DNA of 64,000 nt from Paragorgia papillata (GCA_035771165.1 JAWNZC010000444.1:2347323-2411322), one strand, 5' to 3'; numbered from the stretch's first letter, positions 10,809 to 20,777 are shown. Numbers and translations: made by a program. Notes: generated by a model from the sequence alone, not told the origin.

Positions 10809-12551
10809 CTATAAGTGGGCTTACCTCAAATGTTGATGGTCGCTACTGTCAGTTTCACGCTGGGCGATCTTCAGGCTCTATCTTTACGGTATTGTCGAAC
10901 AACGTTTGTTTGAATTTATATATATTTGAGTGTGTATGTAATAGTTCAAATACGATACGGAGGACTTTACCGGAATTTCAAAGTCCGAGTGCTTTTTGAA
11001 AAGGCCAGCCTTTTTAATGCACGAGGGCTTTGTAATCCCGGTAAAGTCCGATGTCGAGTATTTGAACTGACTTATCAAACTCAAAACTCCGAAGATACCT
11101 CTGAAACGTAATATAATTTGCCTTATTTCAAAGTCCCAAGACTTTTAAAACGTATTTTGCATTATTTCAAAGTACTAGACTACTATATAGTAATACTTTT
11201 CCTCCGATTTCAAAGCACTGATTAAACATTAATTTTTTTTGTTTTTGCTTATTTGCTTTTTTAATTTGAATTATTAATGAGTTTGAGAAGTATATATGTA
11301 AATGTATCTTATGTGTAATAGTATATGTATATGTATATTGGTGTTAATATGTTTATAATTATAGAATATATAGACCCTTTTAATAAGTATAAAATATGCA
11401 ATATAAAACAATACACCAAATTGAAAAGAATTCAAGTCTGAAAAGGACGTCAACGGCGGAAAATCGCATATTTTATACTTATTATAAGCTTATACACTTA
11501 CCGTGTACGCTTTGCACGCTTCTATAACACTCTTTTTATATTCTACTTAAGTGGCCACCTATCTCAATTAACCCTTATTGTTATTACAGGTGTCCTGCAC
11601 TATTTTGTATTTCTCAATTTTGTCGTTAATTATATATGTATCTTAATTTATAGTAAGTAAATAGTGTTAATAAACTTATTGTATTGTAGGTTATTCAAGA
11701 ATATTCTCAATTACTGGGGAGAGTTTCTGTCCAGTCCAGATTCTCGCTATGTTTTGAGTAAGGATCCTCAATGGGGTTGGTTTGGTGAGGATGCAATGGA
11801 AGCAATGCCCAACTTTGATAAAGAGTTCGAGTGCGATCCAGAGGCAGATTATCACGGTTATACATCATGGGACGATTTTTTTACCAGAAAGTATCGCCCT
11901 AGAATTCGTCCAGTAGAATCTCCAAGAGATGATTACATTGTCGCGAATGCCTGTGAGTCGGCGCCGTTCCAGATATCAACAGGCGTAAAAAAGAGGGACT
12001 TCTTTTGGATAAAGAGCCAACAATACTCCTTGGATTTCATGCTGAACATGAGTGATTTAGCCAAGCAATTTCATGGTGGAACCGTCTACCAAGCGTTTCT
12101 TAGCGCCACCAGTTATCATCGATGGCACAGTCCTGTGTCTGGTACCATTCTCAAAACAGAGCTTGTGGATGGTTCGTATTACTCGCAGACCTATAACATC
12201 CAGGACGACCCCGCATCACCCAACATGTCACAAGGATACCTGGGCCATGTAGCTTCCCGAGGAATTGTTTACATTAAGGCTGACAATCCTGATATTGGCT
12301 TGATGTGTTTCGTATCAATCGGTATGTCAGAAGTGTCTTCCAACGAGATCACTGTTAAAAAGCATGATAAAGTGAAGAAAGGTGACCAGCTCGGTATGTT
12401 TCACTTTGGTGGTTCCACGCATTGTCTGATATTCCGACCTGAAGTGAAAATCGAGTTTGATACGCGAGGTCAAACACCAGGTCTGGATACAGATAATATT
12501 CCAGTTCGAGCTAAAATTGCGACCGTATTTCCAGCAAAGAAAAAGGAGTGA
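5635..12551 (+). CDS. Gene A: PsiD/phosphatidylserine decarboxylase-like enzyme, two exons
   Basis: Join of 5635-6131 and 11690-12551 gives 452 residues. Residues 1-166 match the N-terminal PSDC-type domain (Pfam PF12588 by recognition), with the run GFPIN at 139-143. Residues 167-452 form the catalytic domain, with YHRWH at 308-312 and the self-cleavage motif GGST at 406-409. In this superfamily the chain breaks before the motif serine (Ser408 here), which becomes a pyruvoyl group that decarboxylates an amino-acid or phosphatidylserine substrate. The usual PADG motif is replaced by NACES (252-256). There is no signal peptide. The MSSRPYR start is shared with gene B and no in-frame ATG is kept upstream in this copy. 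Relatives with this architecture include fungal tryptophan decarboxylase PsiD and bacterial proteins, so the substrate may be a free amino acid. That is inference. Confidence 0.9.
6404..6427 (-). ncRNA. Hammerhead-ribozyme-like core, degenerate
   Basis: On the minus strand CTGACGA (6421-6427) is followed 13 bases later by GAAA (6404-6407) and then tgttag, the order of a hammerhead core (CUGANGA, stem II, GAAA). It lies in a fold-back related to that at 227-419. Stem II is weak, so activity is doubtful. Confidence 0.35.
6978..7745. mobile_element. 768-bp element, 18-bp perfect TIR, 9-bp target duplication
   Basis: The TIR CAGACTCGTCCCCAGTCG is exactly inverted at the right end. The duplicated 9-mer is gcgctattc (6969-6977 and 7746-7754); the empty site gcactattc is at 32803-32811 in copy 2. 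It is Mutator-like by duplication length only. Confidence 0.8.
7497..7531 (-). ncRNA. Hammerhead-ribozyme-like core
   Basis: Minus strand: CTGACGA (7525-7531), a stem II of about 7 pairs with one mismatch (gaccgcc / ggccgtc), then GAAA (7501-7504) and TATC, where UC would be the cleavage position. Stem III would be minimal, as described for Penelope-associated metazoan hammerheads. Confidence 0.4.
8089..9935. mobile_element. 1.85-kb insertion with 7-8 bp target duplication
   Basis: Both borders carry gggagaat (8081-8088 and 9936-9943), and copy 2 is continuous across the site near 33501-33508. The ends are catagcc / ggctatg, a very short TIR. Superfamily is uncertain (hAT-like by duplication size). 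A small palindrome based on ccatgtcctata lies inside at 8175-8270. There is no transposase. Confidence 0.65.
10362..10510. mobile_element. 149-bp Harbinger-like MITE with TTA target duplication
   Basis: TIRs of about 30 bases (agccggttttccacttg at the left, inverted at the right) are flanked by TTA at 10359-10361 and 10511-10513. Copy 2 lacks the element. A TWA duplication fits PIF/Harbinger. A decayed relative is near 6540-6640. Confidence 0.7.
10691..10781 (-). ncRNA. Tandem dimer of hammerhead-like unit, period 45
   Basis: Two head-to-tail copies of a 45-base unit. On the minus strand each reads GATGA-TCCC-loop-GGGT-GAAAC-CTCTG-GTAGCG, the same unit as the palindrome at 17999-18070 but lacking the first bases of CUGAUGA. 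A TA microsatellite follows at 10783. Confidence 0.5.
10844..10874 (-). ncRNA. Hammerhead-ribozyme-like core, covarying relative
   Basis: Minus strand: CTGAAGA, T, CGC-CCA-GCG, T, GAAAC, TGACA, GTA, GCGA. The spacing equals that of the 18038-18070 core, while the stem II triplets change from CCC/GGG to CGC/GCG, that is, compensatory changes. Stem III would be A-U plus C-G with a 5-base loop, with cleavage after GUA. Confidence 0.5.
11690..12551 (+). CDS. Gene A exon 2, pyruvoyl-dependent decarboxylase domain
   Basis: Encodes residue 166 (last base) to 452 and the TGA stop. The acceptor is attgtattgtag|g. Key features are the GEFLSSPDS opening, SWDDFF, YHRWHSPVSG and the HFGGST self-processing motif about 44 residues before the C terminus, which is the usual place for the small alpha subunit of this superfamily. 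The open frame upstream to 11664 is intron sequence. Confidence 0.9.
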
Positions 12552-12739
12552 GGATTTTTAAGAATATTGAACTGTGATTTCATATGTGAGTTTAGTAGTT
12601 TACATTACTAATTTTTACTTATATCTTAATTCCATTAATATTTTTTTTCTCCTAACACATGCACGTTCAGTTAGTATACAGTTGAACAAATGGAATTTCA
12701 TAGAGACGCTTGAGGGATTTGACACGCTAAATGAACCAC

Positions 12740-12840
12740 TACTATCTTTTTATATGTAATCCTTTTATATGTATCTTTTTATACGTAACCTTTTTATATG
12801 TATCTTTTTACATGTAACCTTTGTATATGTATCTTTTTGT
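12740..12840 (+). repeat. Minisatellite downstream of gene A, about 3 units
   Basis: Imperfect repeats of about 27-28 bases built from tatatgtaacctttt and tatgtatcttttt lie about 190 bases after the stop codon, probably in the 3' UTR or just beyond. The equivalent array after gene B is roughly twice as long. Confidence 0.7.
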
Positions 12841-14861
12841 AACACGAGCATGTTTAATAATTGATAGCATGTTTTCAAAACGAAGCATTAAATCAAATAT
12901 TTATGCGTTTGCATCACTTACCCTATATTACCTTGTTGTTTGGTGCGTGCAACGCAAAAAGCGGATTTTTAATCAGGCCCGTGCTCCCAATTATCACTTA
13001 GTTACTTTGTGACAGGTAGATGGAAACAATGCAGATATAATGGGCTTCAGGTAGAAAAGCCTCTCCCTTAACAATAATGTAAAATACGAAGTCTAATGGG
13101 GTATTATATTGACAAGGATTTTATGTAAACCTTGCAGTATTCATATTTTCCAGCAACCTCGTACCCAGGTTCTTCTCTCCGCTCCCCGACCTCGCTGTGA
13201 AAAGATCATGGTTGCGGCTGGTCACGTGGCACCCAGGGGAGGTACTTGTAAACATAATTTTCGATAGAATAATCCGTAATGTTTGTACTTAATAATTTGC
13301 TTTCAAGAATCGTAGCTGTGTCTATCGCTGATAGCGACGTTTAATACAAAAGCCGTGTGAATAAAATGAACTAGTGTCAATTAAAGTATTTGTTCCCTAG
13401 GGTCCCACTAGTAAACGGACTCCACAAAATTTCATGACAATATACTGGAAAATACGAGGCTATGATAAATAAGCCTTACTGAAATTGCCTTTTTCAAGCA
13501 CCTAGATTTCAACAACAGCGATTCTCCCTTTCGTCTTCAATTGAATATTTGCGTTGACTTGTTTTATTGTATGGTGCATGTAGACATTAACGTCGAAAGA
13601 CCCAGGTCGGATAAATATTGGAATGTTTTGTTGCTAATCAAGTAATCTAAAGCCGCCGCTGCACAATAATTAAACCGTAGCAGAGAATGAATAGATCTTT
13701 TTCTCCAAATATTTCGATTTGCAAAATCATATAACTTGCATTGCGTGTGAAGAAAAACGAGCACATCCAAACTGTAATTTTTCTGGACATACCACTTGTT
13801 TCGGCCTAAAGATTGTATCTCCAGATATACCACTACTGATAATAGCGAAATCACGATTCGAAGAAGTTCTCTTCAACTCTACCGCCTTTGATATGACGTG
13901 AAGCTTGGGCGTGAAGTAGCATTATGATTTTTGTCACTCCTCCCATGTATGTGTCAAAAAAGTACCTGCGGCACGTGACAAGGCCCAACAATGGTGTTTT
14001 CGCAGCGTGGATACGGGGAAGGGGGGGGGGGGGAGCGGAGATGAGAGTTCAAATTTATTTGAACTCTGTAAATAATGTATGCTTTTGTGTTGTATATCGT
14101 ATGGTACAAATAAATCTTCTTCTTCATCATCTCCTTTTTCCAAAATAGCCATTCGGTGAGATCTTGGGGGTATTTCTGCTGCTGTAGCATCGATTTGTAG
14201 CTTACGATCATGGCTTTTTAGTTAGCATTGTTTGAGCTACCAATATGCATGCTTAGAAGAGCTATAGGCTGCTGAATACAGGCAACTGGTCAATGATATG
14301 CAATATTCGGCAAGGTTTATGAGCCCACTTTAGACAATACGTCAGCGGTGTCACCATTGATGTTCCCCAATACGCATGCGCTAATCACAATTTGCTGCGT
14401 GCGGACGCAAATATCACGTATTTCTGCCCATGGATAGCGATTATTATTATTAACACGCAACAATTCTGTTGATGACAAAGAATAACAGGGTTGATAGAAC
14501 AAATTGCAGCAAGCGTAATGCAATCAACAATGCTGTTACAACTTGTCCCAACAGACTTGTTGCCAGCTTTATTCCAAGTCTGCACTAAGCTGATAAAAAC
14601 TAGCTACGACAGACGTGTCACAAACAATCGATACTCGGATTGTCACAACAAGCTGCAACAAGCAATTAAAATTATAAAATAAGTAGGATACAACGGACGA
14701 TTTGATTGGCTAATACCCGTTCCGTTATAACTCAATAAAACACGGTTTTGACTCGCTTTCACAAATGCGACTTTTGCTATTGTTGACAAAACAAAATTGT
14801 GAGTAAAAACAAACTTTGTTCGGTGGACTACGATAAACTTTAAAAAGTAATCTGTACGCCA
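12841..14861. other. Downstream flank of gene A, no gene seen
   Basis: Largely alignable with copy 2 (to 13450 and again from 14310). It includes a relative of the CAACCTCGTACCCAGG element at 13148-13240. A stretch at 14045-14130 ends in acaaataaatcttcttcttc, resembling a LINE 3' end. I find no conserved coding sequence. Confidence 0.5.
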
Positions 14862-15850
14862 GTGCCTGTCAAAAAAAGACGACGCGTTGACTCAGAAGAA
14901 TGACGATTTGCTGCTCTTACGGAACCGGAGCTAAACGTTTCGTTGGACAACCAGCACTCAAAAGCAACCAAAAACGCAACGAACGGTGCAATTTCAACTT
15001 TTCAAGGTATGTAAATTTTATTTTATTATTAATACAGGTTTTTAAAAGCTTATATGACTGTACACTGCTTCGTCAAAACTATACAAATACAAACTTTGTT
15101 TTTCACTGAAAATATTATACGTAATACATCTGTCTGTACTCATACACACAATAGTTTTAAACTATATACTTCACCATGAAAATTGTTCCATACATTTAGA
15201 ATGGTGTAACCAAAAAAAAAATCTTGACTAAAATCGAGGATATGACGATTGGTCAACTGGACGAAAATCTCCGTCATTTCTATGCCGAAGCCAGGACAAA
15301 ATACAAGCGAGAATATAGCAAATCAGCGCTGGTTGGCTTCAGACATGGCGTATAGAAAGGTGCTCGAATTCTACGTTGTTCAACAGGGGAATTAAAATTA
15401 CCTCCAACCCAAGGTTTACAAAGTCAAACCATGGCTATAGACGCCAAAATAAAACAGCTGAAGCAAAGTGGAAAATAAAACGTTCAGCACAAACCAAGTT
15501 GCCAAGTTGCAAACGAGCGAAGTGTTTAACCTCAACCAGCCCCTTTCTCTTCTCCGCTGTGTATGGTTTCACGTCGTTCTCTACTGCATGGTGTAGAAGA
15601 GGTCGCGATTGACAGCGTTCTCTCACGGTAAACACTATAACTTCTCCTTTGAAGTTGACAGTTCCGGCCAACGCTACGTGAAGATGACCCAATACAAAAA
15701 GTCAACCCCAACTGCTCTGCTCTTTTTCAGTATCCCGTCGGCAAAAACTGGAAGTCGTCGTGACAAAGTCTGGTTTGAAAATTCGCCACTCGGCATCAAC
15801 AAATTGTCAAATTGGGGAAAATGATGGCAGATATCAGTAAAGCAGCTTCT
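14862..15850 (+). pseudogene. DUF3504 / Crypton-type recombinase-like pseudogene, copy 1
   Basis: Fragments in several plus-strand frames fit proteins with DUF3504, a domain derived from Crypton tyrosine recombinases. An N-terminal piece (RFAALTEPEL) ends at a likely donor gtatgt at 15007. After an acceptor near 15199 comes TIGQLDENLRHFYAEARTK, then NRGIKITSNPRF, FEVDSSGQRYVKMT and VWFENSPLGINKL. Stops and frameshifts separate the pieces, and the C-terminal catalytic end is missing. It is an old gene or domesticated copy rather than a recent insertion, since its distal part is also in copy 2. Confidence 0.65.
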
Positions 15851-16479
15851 CAATCTTTGCTGGTCAAGTTCTGTTTTTAAGGACAAGGCGGCCGAGCGCC
15901 GTAGGCGCGATAACCCGCTAGGGGGTCCGGGGACATACACCCCCGGAAAAATCTTGAAATACAGAGTCTCTGAAATGCTATTTCCTGTGTTTTGAGACGA
16001 TATATTAAAGAATTCTGGAGGTTATGAAACGTCATTTTAAACAGTCAAAAGACAACATAATTATTTCAAATATTTGAATACATCCAATGTTTTTATTTCA
16101 TGGTATTTTTCTTATTAAGTAAGACACTGTAAACTAACAGTCCAGTAACCATCGCGATGTTTTAGGTAAAACATCGTAAACCATCGTGATAGTTTAGGTA
16201 AGCAACGAGACCACGAGGGGAGTGACTAGCAACGAGTGAAATAATTTTAATTAAACATTTCATAGATCAAGTAATTAAACAAAATCAAAAGGATTAAAGT
16301 ACAGTATACAATTTGTCGAATATCGGCTGAAATTTTTCTCTGCTCCTCATAATACTATTTCTGAGCAAATTTCAGGGGGGGGGGCACCTTAAATACGGGC
16401 CTGAAAAAGCCTTTCAGTTTAAACGTGTTTCTTTCAAAAGGATTAAAGTACAGTATACAATTTGTCGAATATCGGCTGT
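15851..16479. other. Copy 1-specific insertion block with 43-bp direct repeats
   Basis: Most of this stretch is missing from copy 2 near 52205. The segment beginning caaaaggattaaagtacag occurs at 16278-16325 and again at 16434-16478, about 157 bases apart, suggesting a local tandem duplication that the SINE then followed. There is no coding sequence. Confidence 0.5.
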
Positions 16480-16860
16480 TAAGCACGGGTGGCGTGTGCT
16501 GTTAGGGTGCTGCCTCTCACCAAAAGTTAAGCCCGGTTTAACGGGGTTAGTACTTGGATGGGTGACCGTCTGGGAATAACCCCGTTCTCGAGCTTGGAAC
16601 TCTCATGTGAGTAGAGTTTAGTTGGTCTCTCCTGTGCTTCGAGGGTTTTTCGCCGCGTTCTCCGGTTTTCCTCCCTCCACAAAATCAACACCTAGGTCTA
16701 TGATTCGTGGTCTGACATGTGTGTCATAAATGTGTCGTAGGGCGGCTGCTTCGAGCGCCTTTAATATGCCTTCGACTCTGCCACTTGAAATTTAGTAATG
16801 TAAATTGCTCTTGAAAAGCCCCTTGTGGGAAGAAGTAATTAAAATTTGTATCTTTGTATC
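16480..16860 (+). mobile_element. 5S rRNA-derived SINE (SINE3-like)
   Basis: The segment 16524-16583 closely resembles the internal promoter of 5S rRNA: agttaagcccgg (box A region), then gttagtacttggatgggtga and ccgtctgggaata (intermediate element and box C). The first part of a true 5S gene and its closing stem are not present. A body of about 280 bases ends in a ttgtatct repeat tail, as in LINE-mobilised SINEs. Copy 2 lacks it at the matching place near 52240. It is not a functional 5S gene. Confidence 0.65.
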
Positions 16861-17219
16861 TAACAGCTTGTAAACGTTCGAAGCTTCGTGGCTAAAAACA
16901 GGAGGTAGTAAGCTTGCATCATCCGATGCTCAGAGAGCCAATCATATGCGAGAAAATCTAATCACCATGCAGCCAATGAGAATAAGTTTCCGAAAACAAA
17001 AATTGCGTCACCATGGACCGTTGGCTAAATTATATTTTTCACAGTTTGGAATTAGTTGAAACAGACGAGCATCCACATTCCACGAATAAAAGTCTTTATC
17101 AATTTTGAAGTGAGACATATTTGACTGAAATTTGGCTCTGGTTAAATAAAATCTATCTTGCTCTACCTTCAAAAGTATCGAGCACTCTGTGTCTATTGTA
17201 TAAAGTAAAACGACTATAC

Positions 17220-17225
17220 TTTAAC

Positions 17226-17266
<41 letters not shown>

Positions 17267-17720
17267 ATATTTAAAACATGAGCAGCAGTGTTTTATCAGA
17301 TTTAAAACACGAGGCTATCGCCTCGTGTTTTAGATCTGATAAAACACGTACTGCGAATGTTTTGAAAAGCTTCAAAAACGACCCATTTGGTAAGTTCATT
17401 GGCGTAGTAAGTTTGAAAAATAACGTTGTCTAAGCCGAGAAAATCAAAGCTAAAATTTATGTAAATCAGGAGGATTTTTTATCAAGATTTTTTAAAACCA
17501 TGGACTGGTACTGATTTCCTTTGTGTTTTCCTCATGAATTATTAATGAGTTTTTGAAATATATATATATATATATATATATGTAAGAGATAAATCCCGAG
17601 AACGAGGGATGTATGCCGCTATATATACAGCCCCGAGGACGCGTTAGCGTCCGAGGGCTGTATATCGATATCGCATACATCCCGACGTTATCATCCCTGA
17701 CTTATTTCATGATTGAGGAG
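17220..17720. repeat. TA tracts with two perfect-looking hairpins
   Basis: TA microsatellites at about 17224-17262 and 17560-17582 border two palindromes. One is at 17291-17349, with arms around aaaacacgaggc. The other is at 17600-17695, with arms around gggatgtatgc and acgctaacgcgtcc. These look like short fold-back elements inserted in TA repeats. Confidence 0.55.
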
Positions 17721-17865
17721 GTTTTCCAACAAAGTTTTGTCTATTTTTTCCAACTTGGACAAAGATTTTCCTAGTTTTTTCTTCATTTTTTTATCTAATT
17801 AGTATTCATTGGGGTGTATGCTATATACAGCCCGCGGTACATCAAAGAAAACCGACTCAATCATG

Positions 17866-17900
<35 letters not shown>

Positions 17901-17998
17901 TGAGTTTTGGTTCACGAAATGTTAGAGAGTGCTCAATACCATATATAGATAGAGCAAAATACAAAGTATGAAGTATAGTTTTACCTTAAAGTCTTCGC

Positions 17999-18070
17999 TA
18001 CCAGAGGTTTCACCCTAAACGGGATCATCAGGCGACTCTGATGATCCCGTTTAGGGTGAAACCTCTGGTA
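17999..18070. ncRNA. Head-to-head pair of hammerhead-like cores
   Basis: Perfect palindrome arms run from about 17975 to 18094. The plus strand has CTGATGA (18038-18044), T, CCC-GTTTA-GGG, T, GAAAC, CTCTG, GTA (18068-18070); the minus strand carries the same core at 17999-18031, with only six bases between. This is the order of a type I hammerhead with a two-base-pair stem III. It is flanked by long TA microsatellites (17868-17897 and 18109-18140). Metazoan Penelope-like elements are known to carry minimal hammerheads; no reverse transcriptase of that family is nearby. Confidence 0.5.
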
Positions 18071-18105
18071 GCGAAGACTTTAAGGTAAAACTATACTTTA
18101 TACTT

Positions 18106-18141
<36 letters not shown>

Positions 18142-18550
18142 ACACTCGAAATTTTCTCACGCCAAAAATTCTTAGAACTGTCGCGCAGTTTAATTGACGT
18201 ACCATAACATAAACAACTTTTTGTAAACAAGATTGAGAGTAAAGGGCCTACTTTAGGTTACGCAGACTAATGAGAGGGGACACAAGTTTTATAGATAACC
18301 TCTATATACGAGTGAAATCGACATGTGAAAATGTTCCGTGTGGGGGACGTTCGTTGCTAAGGATTACCACACAAGAGGTTGAAGAGGCGTTTTTATTGTT
18401 TATCGAGATCTTTTCCACAAATAATTAGTTTACAAAATCAAAATACATAATTCTTTATAGTGACGAGCAGAATTGATTGTGTTGTGTTGTGCTTTGTTTT
18501 TGTGTGTTTGTTTTGTGTTTTGATTTGATTTGTTTTGTTTTGTTTTGTTT

Positions 18551-18766
18551 TGTTTTATAGTGTAGTGTAGTGTAGTGTAGTGTAGTGTAGTGTAGTGTAG
18601 TGTAGTGTAGTGTAGTGTAGTGTAGTGTAGTGTAGTGTAGTGTAGTGTAGTGTAGTGTAGTGTAGTGTAGTGTAGTGTAGTGTAGTGTAGTGTAGTGTAG
18701 TGTATAGTGTGGTGTGGTGTGGTGTGGTGTGGTGTGGTGTGGTGTGGTGTGGTGTGGTGTAGTGTA
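18551..18766 (+). repeat. Pentanucleotide satellite (GTGTA)n then (GTGTG)n
   Basis: About 30 copies of gtgta pass into about 11 copies of gtgtg, preceded by a ttttg run at 18525-18556. The long open frames across it on both strands are by-products of the repeat period. Confidence 0.9.
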
Positions 18767-20777
18767 GAATCCGAATGCAATGTGCCTGCCTCCTGGAAAA
18801 CTTCTACCACAGTCCTCATCCACAAGAAAGGTTCCTCCGATGATGTGTCCAACTTGCGTCCCATTGCCCTGATGAGTTGCATCTACAAACTCCTCATGAG
18901 TATTTTGGCCAATCGTTTGGTGTCTTACTCCATATCCAATGACCTCATGTCTCCTTCCCAGAAGAGTGCACGTCCTTCCGAAGGTTGCTATGAACACGCT
19001 TTCATTCTCCAATCTTTGGTTGCCGATGCTCAACGTCTCAATAGAAATCTTTGCATTTCCTGGTTGGACCTCCACAATGCGTTTGGTAGTGTTCCCCATG
19101 GTGTCATCGCCACAACTCTATCTCACATTGGTATTCCTCAATCCATCATTGATCTTATTGGCAATGTGTACACCAATGCCTCCACTGAAGTCCGCACTCC
19201 AGCTGGAACCACTCCTCCTATCCCCATTTTGGCTGGCGTTAAACAAGGTTGCCCTCTGGCTCTATCTCCCATCCTCTCCAATCTATCCATCGAGCTAATA
19301 CTCCGTTCCGTCACTGCGAAAGCTGAATCTCTGCGAAATGGCCCAGCTAAACATCATGGTGCCCCAATCTCTGTTCTGGCGTACGCTGACGATCTCGTCA
19401 TCATCTTTCGAAAGCCTGATGATCTTCAACATCTCCTTGATGCTGCCAGCTCCTCGGCTGCTCTTCTTGGACTTGAATTCCGTCCAGACAAATGTGCCTC
19501 GTTGACTCTCACCAAGTCGAATGTTGCTGCCATCGATTACCTCGTCCAAGGCAAAACCATCTCTGCTCTCCTCCAGCACGAACATTATCGTTATCTTGGC
19601 ATTCCTATTGGTGTTATCCGAGACGTCTCTGATCTTCATACTCTCGTTGATCACCTTTGCAACGACCTTGATAAGATCAACTCCTCCCTCCTAGCGCCAT
19701 GGCAGAAGCCTGATGCTATACGAACCTTCATTCAACCTTGTCTTACATACGTTCTCCGTGCTGGCAACCCCCTCAAACGCTCTCTCATCAATTATCGGAA
19801 GAAATTGATTGAGGTAGTTCGCTCCGCATGCAACTTACCGCTCCGAGCCACATCCCACTTTATCTTCGCCTCCAGGGGTGTTGGTGGTCTTGCTTTTCAC
19901 GATCCACTTGCTGAAGTTGATGTTCAAGTCATCGTTCAAGCTTTGAAGATGCTATCCTCTTCTGACACCTTTGTTTCCCACATTGCCAAAGCCGAGTTAC
20001 TCCAATCTGTCCGCTTTGCTGCTCAAGACAACCCTTCTCCTTCCCTCATCTATGAATTCCTTTCTGGCTCCACTTGTGGTAACTTTCATCCCAACAAGAT
20101 TCGCTATCGCAAGCAATCCATTTGGACTCGGGCCCGATCATCTTGTCGTCGCCAGAAAGTGTCTTTCTCTGTTCCTGACAACGGCGCTCCATCTATCGCT
20201 TCCCTCGATAGAGGTCCCATCCTGGCAAAATCTTGCTGTAGTTTCCTTCACCACCTCGTGCAAAGTCATGCTGCCAAGAAACTCACCTCTCTTCCTGACC
20301 AAGGCAAGGTTGCCAGAGCCCTTGTCGCTGACCGCTTTTGCAATGGTTCCTCTTGGGCTTACACTGGCCTTAACATCAGCTTCAAAGATTGGAGATTCAT
20401 CCATCGTGCGAGACTAAATGTTGTCCCAACCAACCAAAATAAATCCCGTTGGTCCAATATTTCCACCTCGTGCAGGAAATGTGGTTCAGAAGTCGAAACC
20501 CTGCCACACATAATCTGCCACTGTCGCCAACATGCACATGACTGAGATCCGAGATCGTCACAACAGAATCGTCGACCGCCTCTCCAGCGCGATCCGATCT
20601 GGTGAAGTTAGATTGTACCAACAATTTCCCAACATCCCTGACCGTTCCCGTCCTGACCCTTCCTGCACCTTGCCATTTTATTTTCCATATATAAATTTGT
20701 TGCAAGTTGCAAGAAAAATCGCATCGTGTAACAGCACCTTTATTCAGATTATTTTCACGTCTTTAGGACAACATTGA
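18767..20777 (+). pseudogene. R2-like LINE reverse transcriptase, truncated at both ends
   Basis: The frame is open to 20545 and encodes a reverse transcriptase with AGVKQGCPL and AYADDLV motifs, about 360 residues of C-terminal linker, and a CCHC knuckle (CRKC...H....C) just before the stop, the arrangement of LINEs with a restriction-like endonuclease (R2, NeSL and Hero groups). After a frameshift near 20535 the next frame continues with EIRDRHNRIVDRL, the start of the endonuclease region, then ends. The N-terminal DNA-binding region and the first RT blocks are missing because the 5' end lies in the satellite. It is a dead copy; the superclade is secure and the exact clade is not. Confidence 0.8.

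Larger units (their letters stand above)
6132..11689 (+). other. Gene A intron, 5558 bp, filled with insertions
   Basis: Starts gttggc and ends ttgtattgtag. It holds a hammerhead-like fold-back near 6355-6540, a 768-bp element at 6978-7745, a 1.85-kb element at 8089-9935, a 149-bp MITE at 10362-10510, hammerhead-like repeats at 10691-10874 and a TA tract at 10783-10807. The remaining sequence aligns with the gene B intron, for example 6647-6960, 7889-8086, 9940-10330 and 11397-11689. No additional exon is visible. Confidence 0.8.
132..18475 (+). repeat. Tandem segmental duplication, copy 1
   Basis: Collinear blocks recur in the same orientation in copy 2. Examples are 132-226 with 25650-25800, 3277-3900 with 25824-27000, the two decarboxylase exons, 12552-13450 with 39896-41760, 14310-15850 with 51178-52200 and 17750-18475 with 52530-53337. 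The right edge is sharp: both copies share the sequence ending in gcagaattgat, after which copy 1 passes into a pentanucleotide satellite and an R2-like LINE. The left edge is approximate. Gaps between blocks are mostly accounted for by insertions present in one copy only. Confidence 0.85.

Noticed and set aside
16524..16583. Functional 5S rRNA gene
   Set aside because: Only the internal promoter region matches; the 5' third and terminal helix are missing and the sequence continues into a SINE-like body.
18430..19099. Long minus-strand open frames rich in HYTTL and HTTPH repeats
   Set aside because: They are translations of the GTGTA/GTGTG satellite and the antisense of the LINE; period 5 repeats stay open in several frames.
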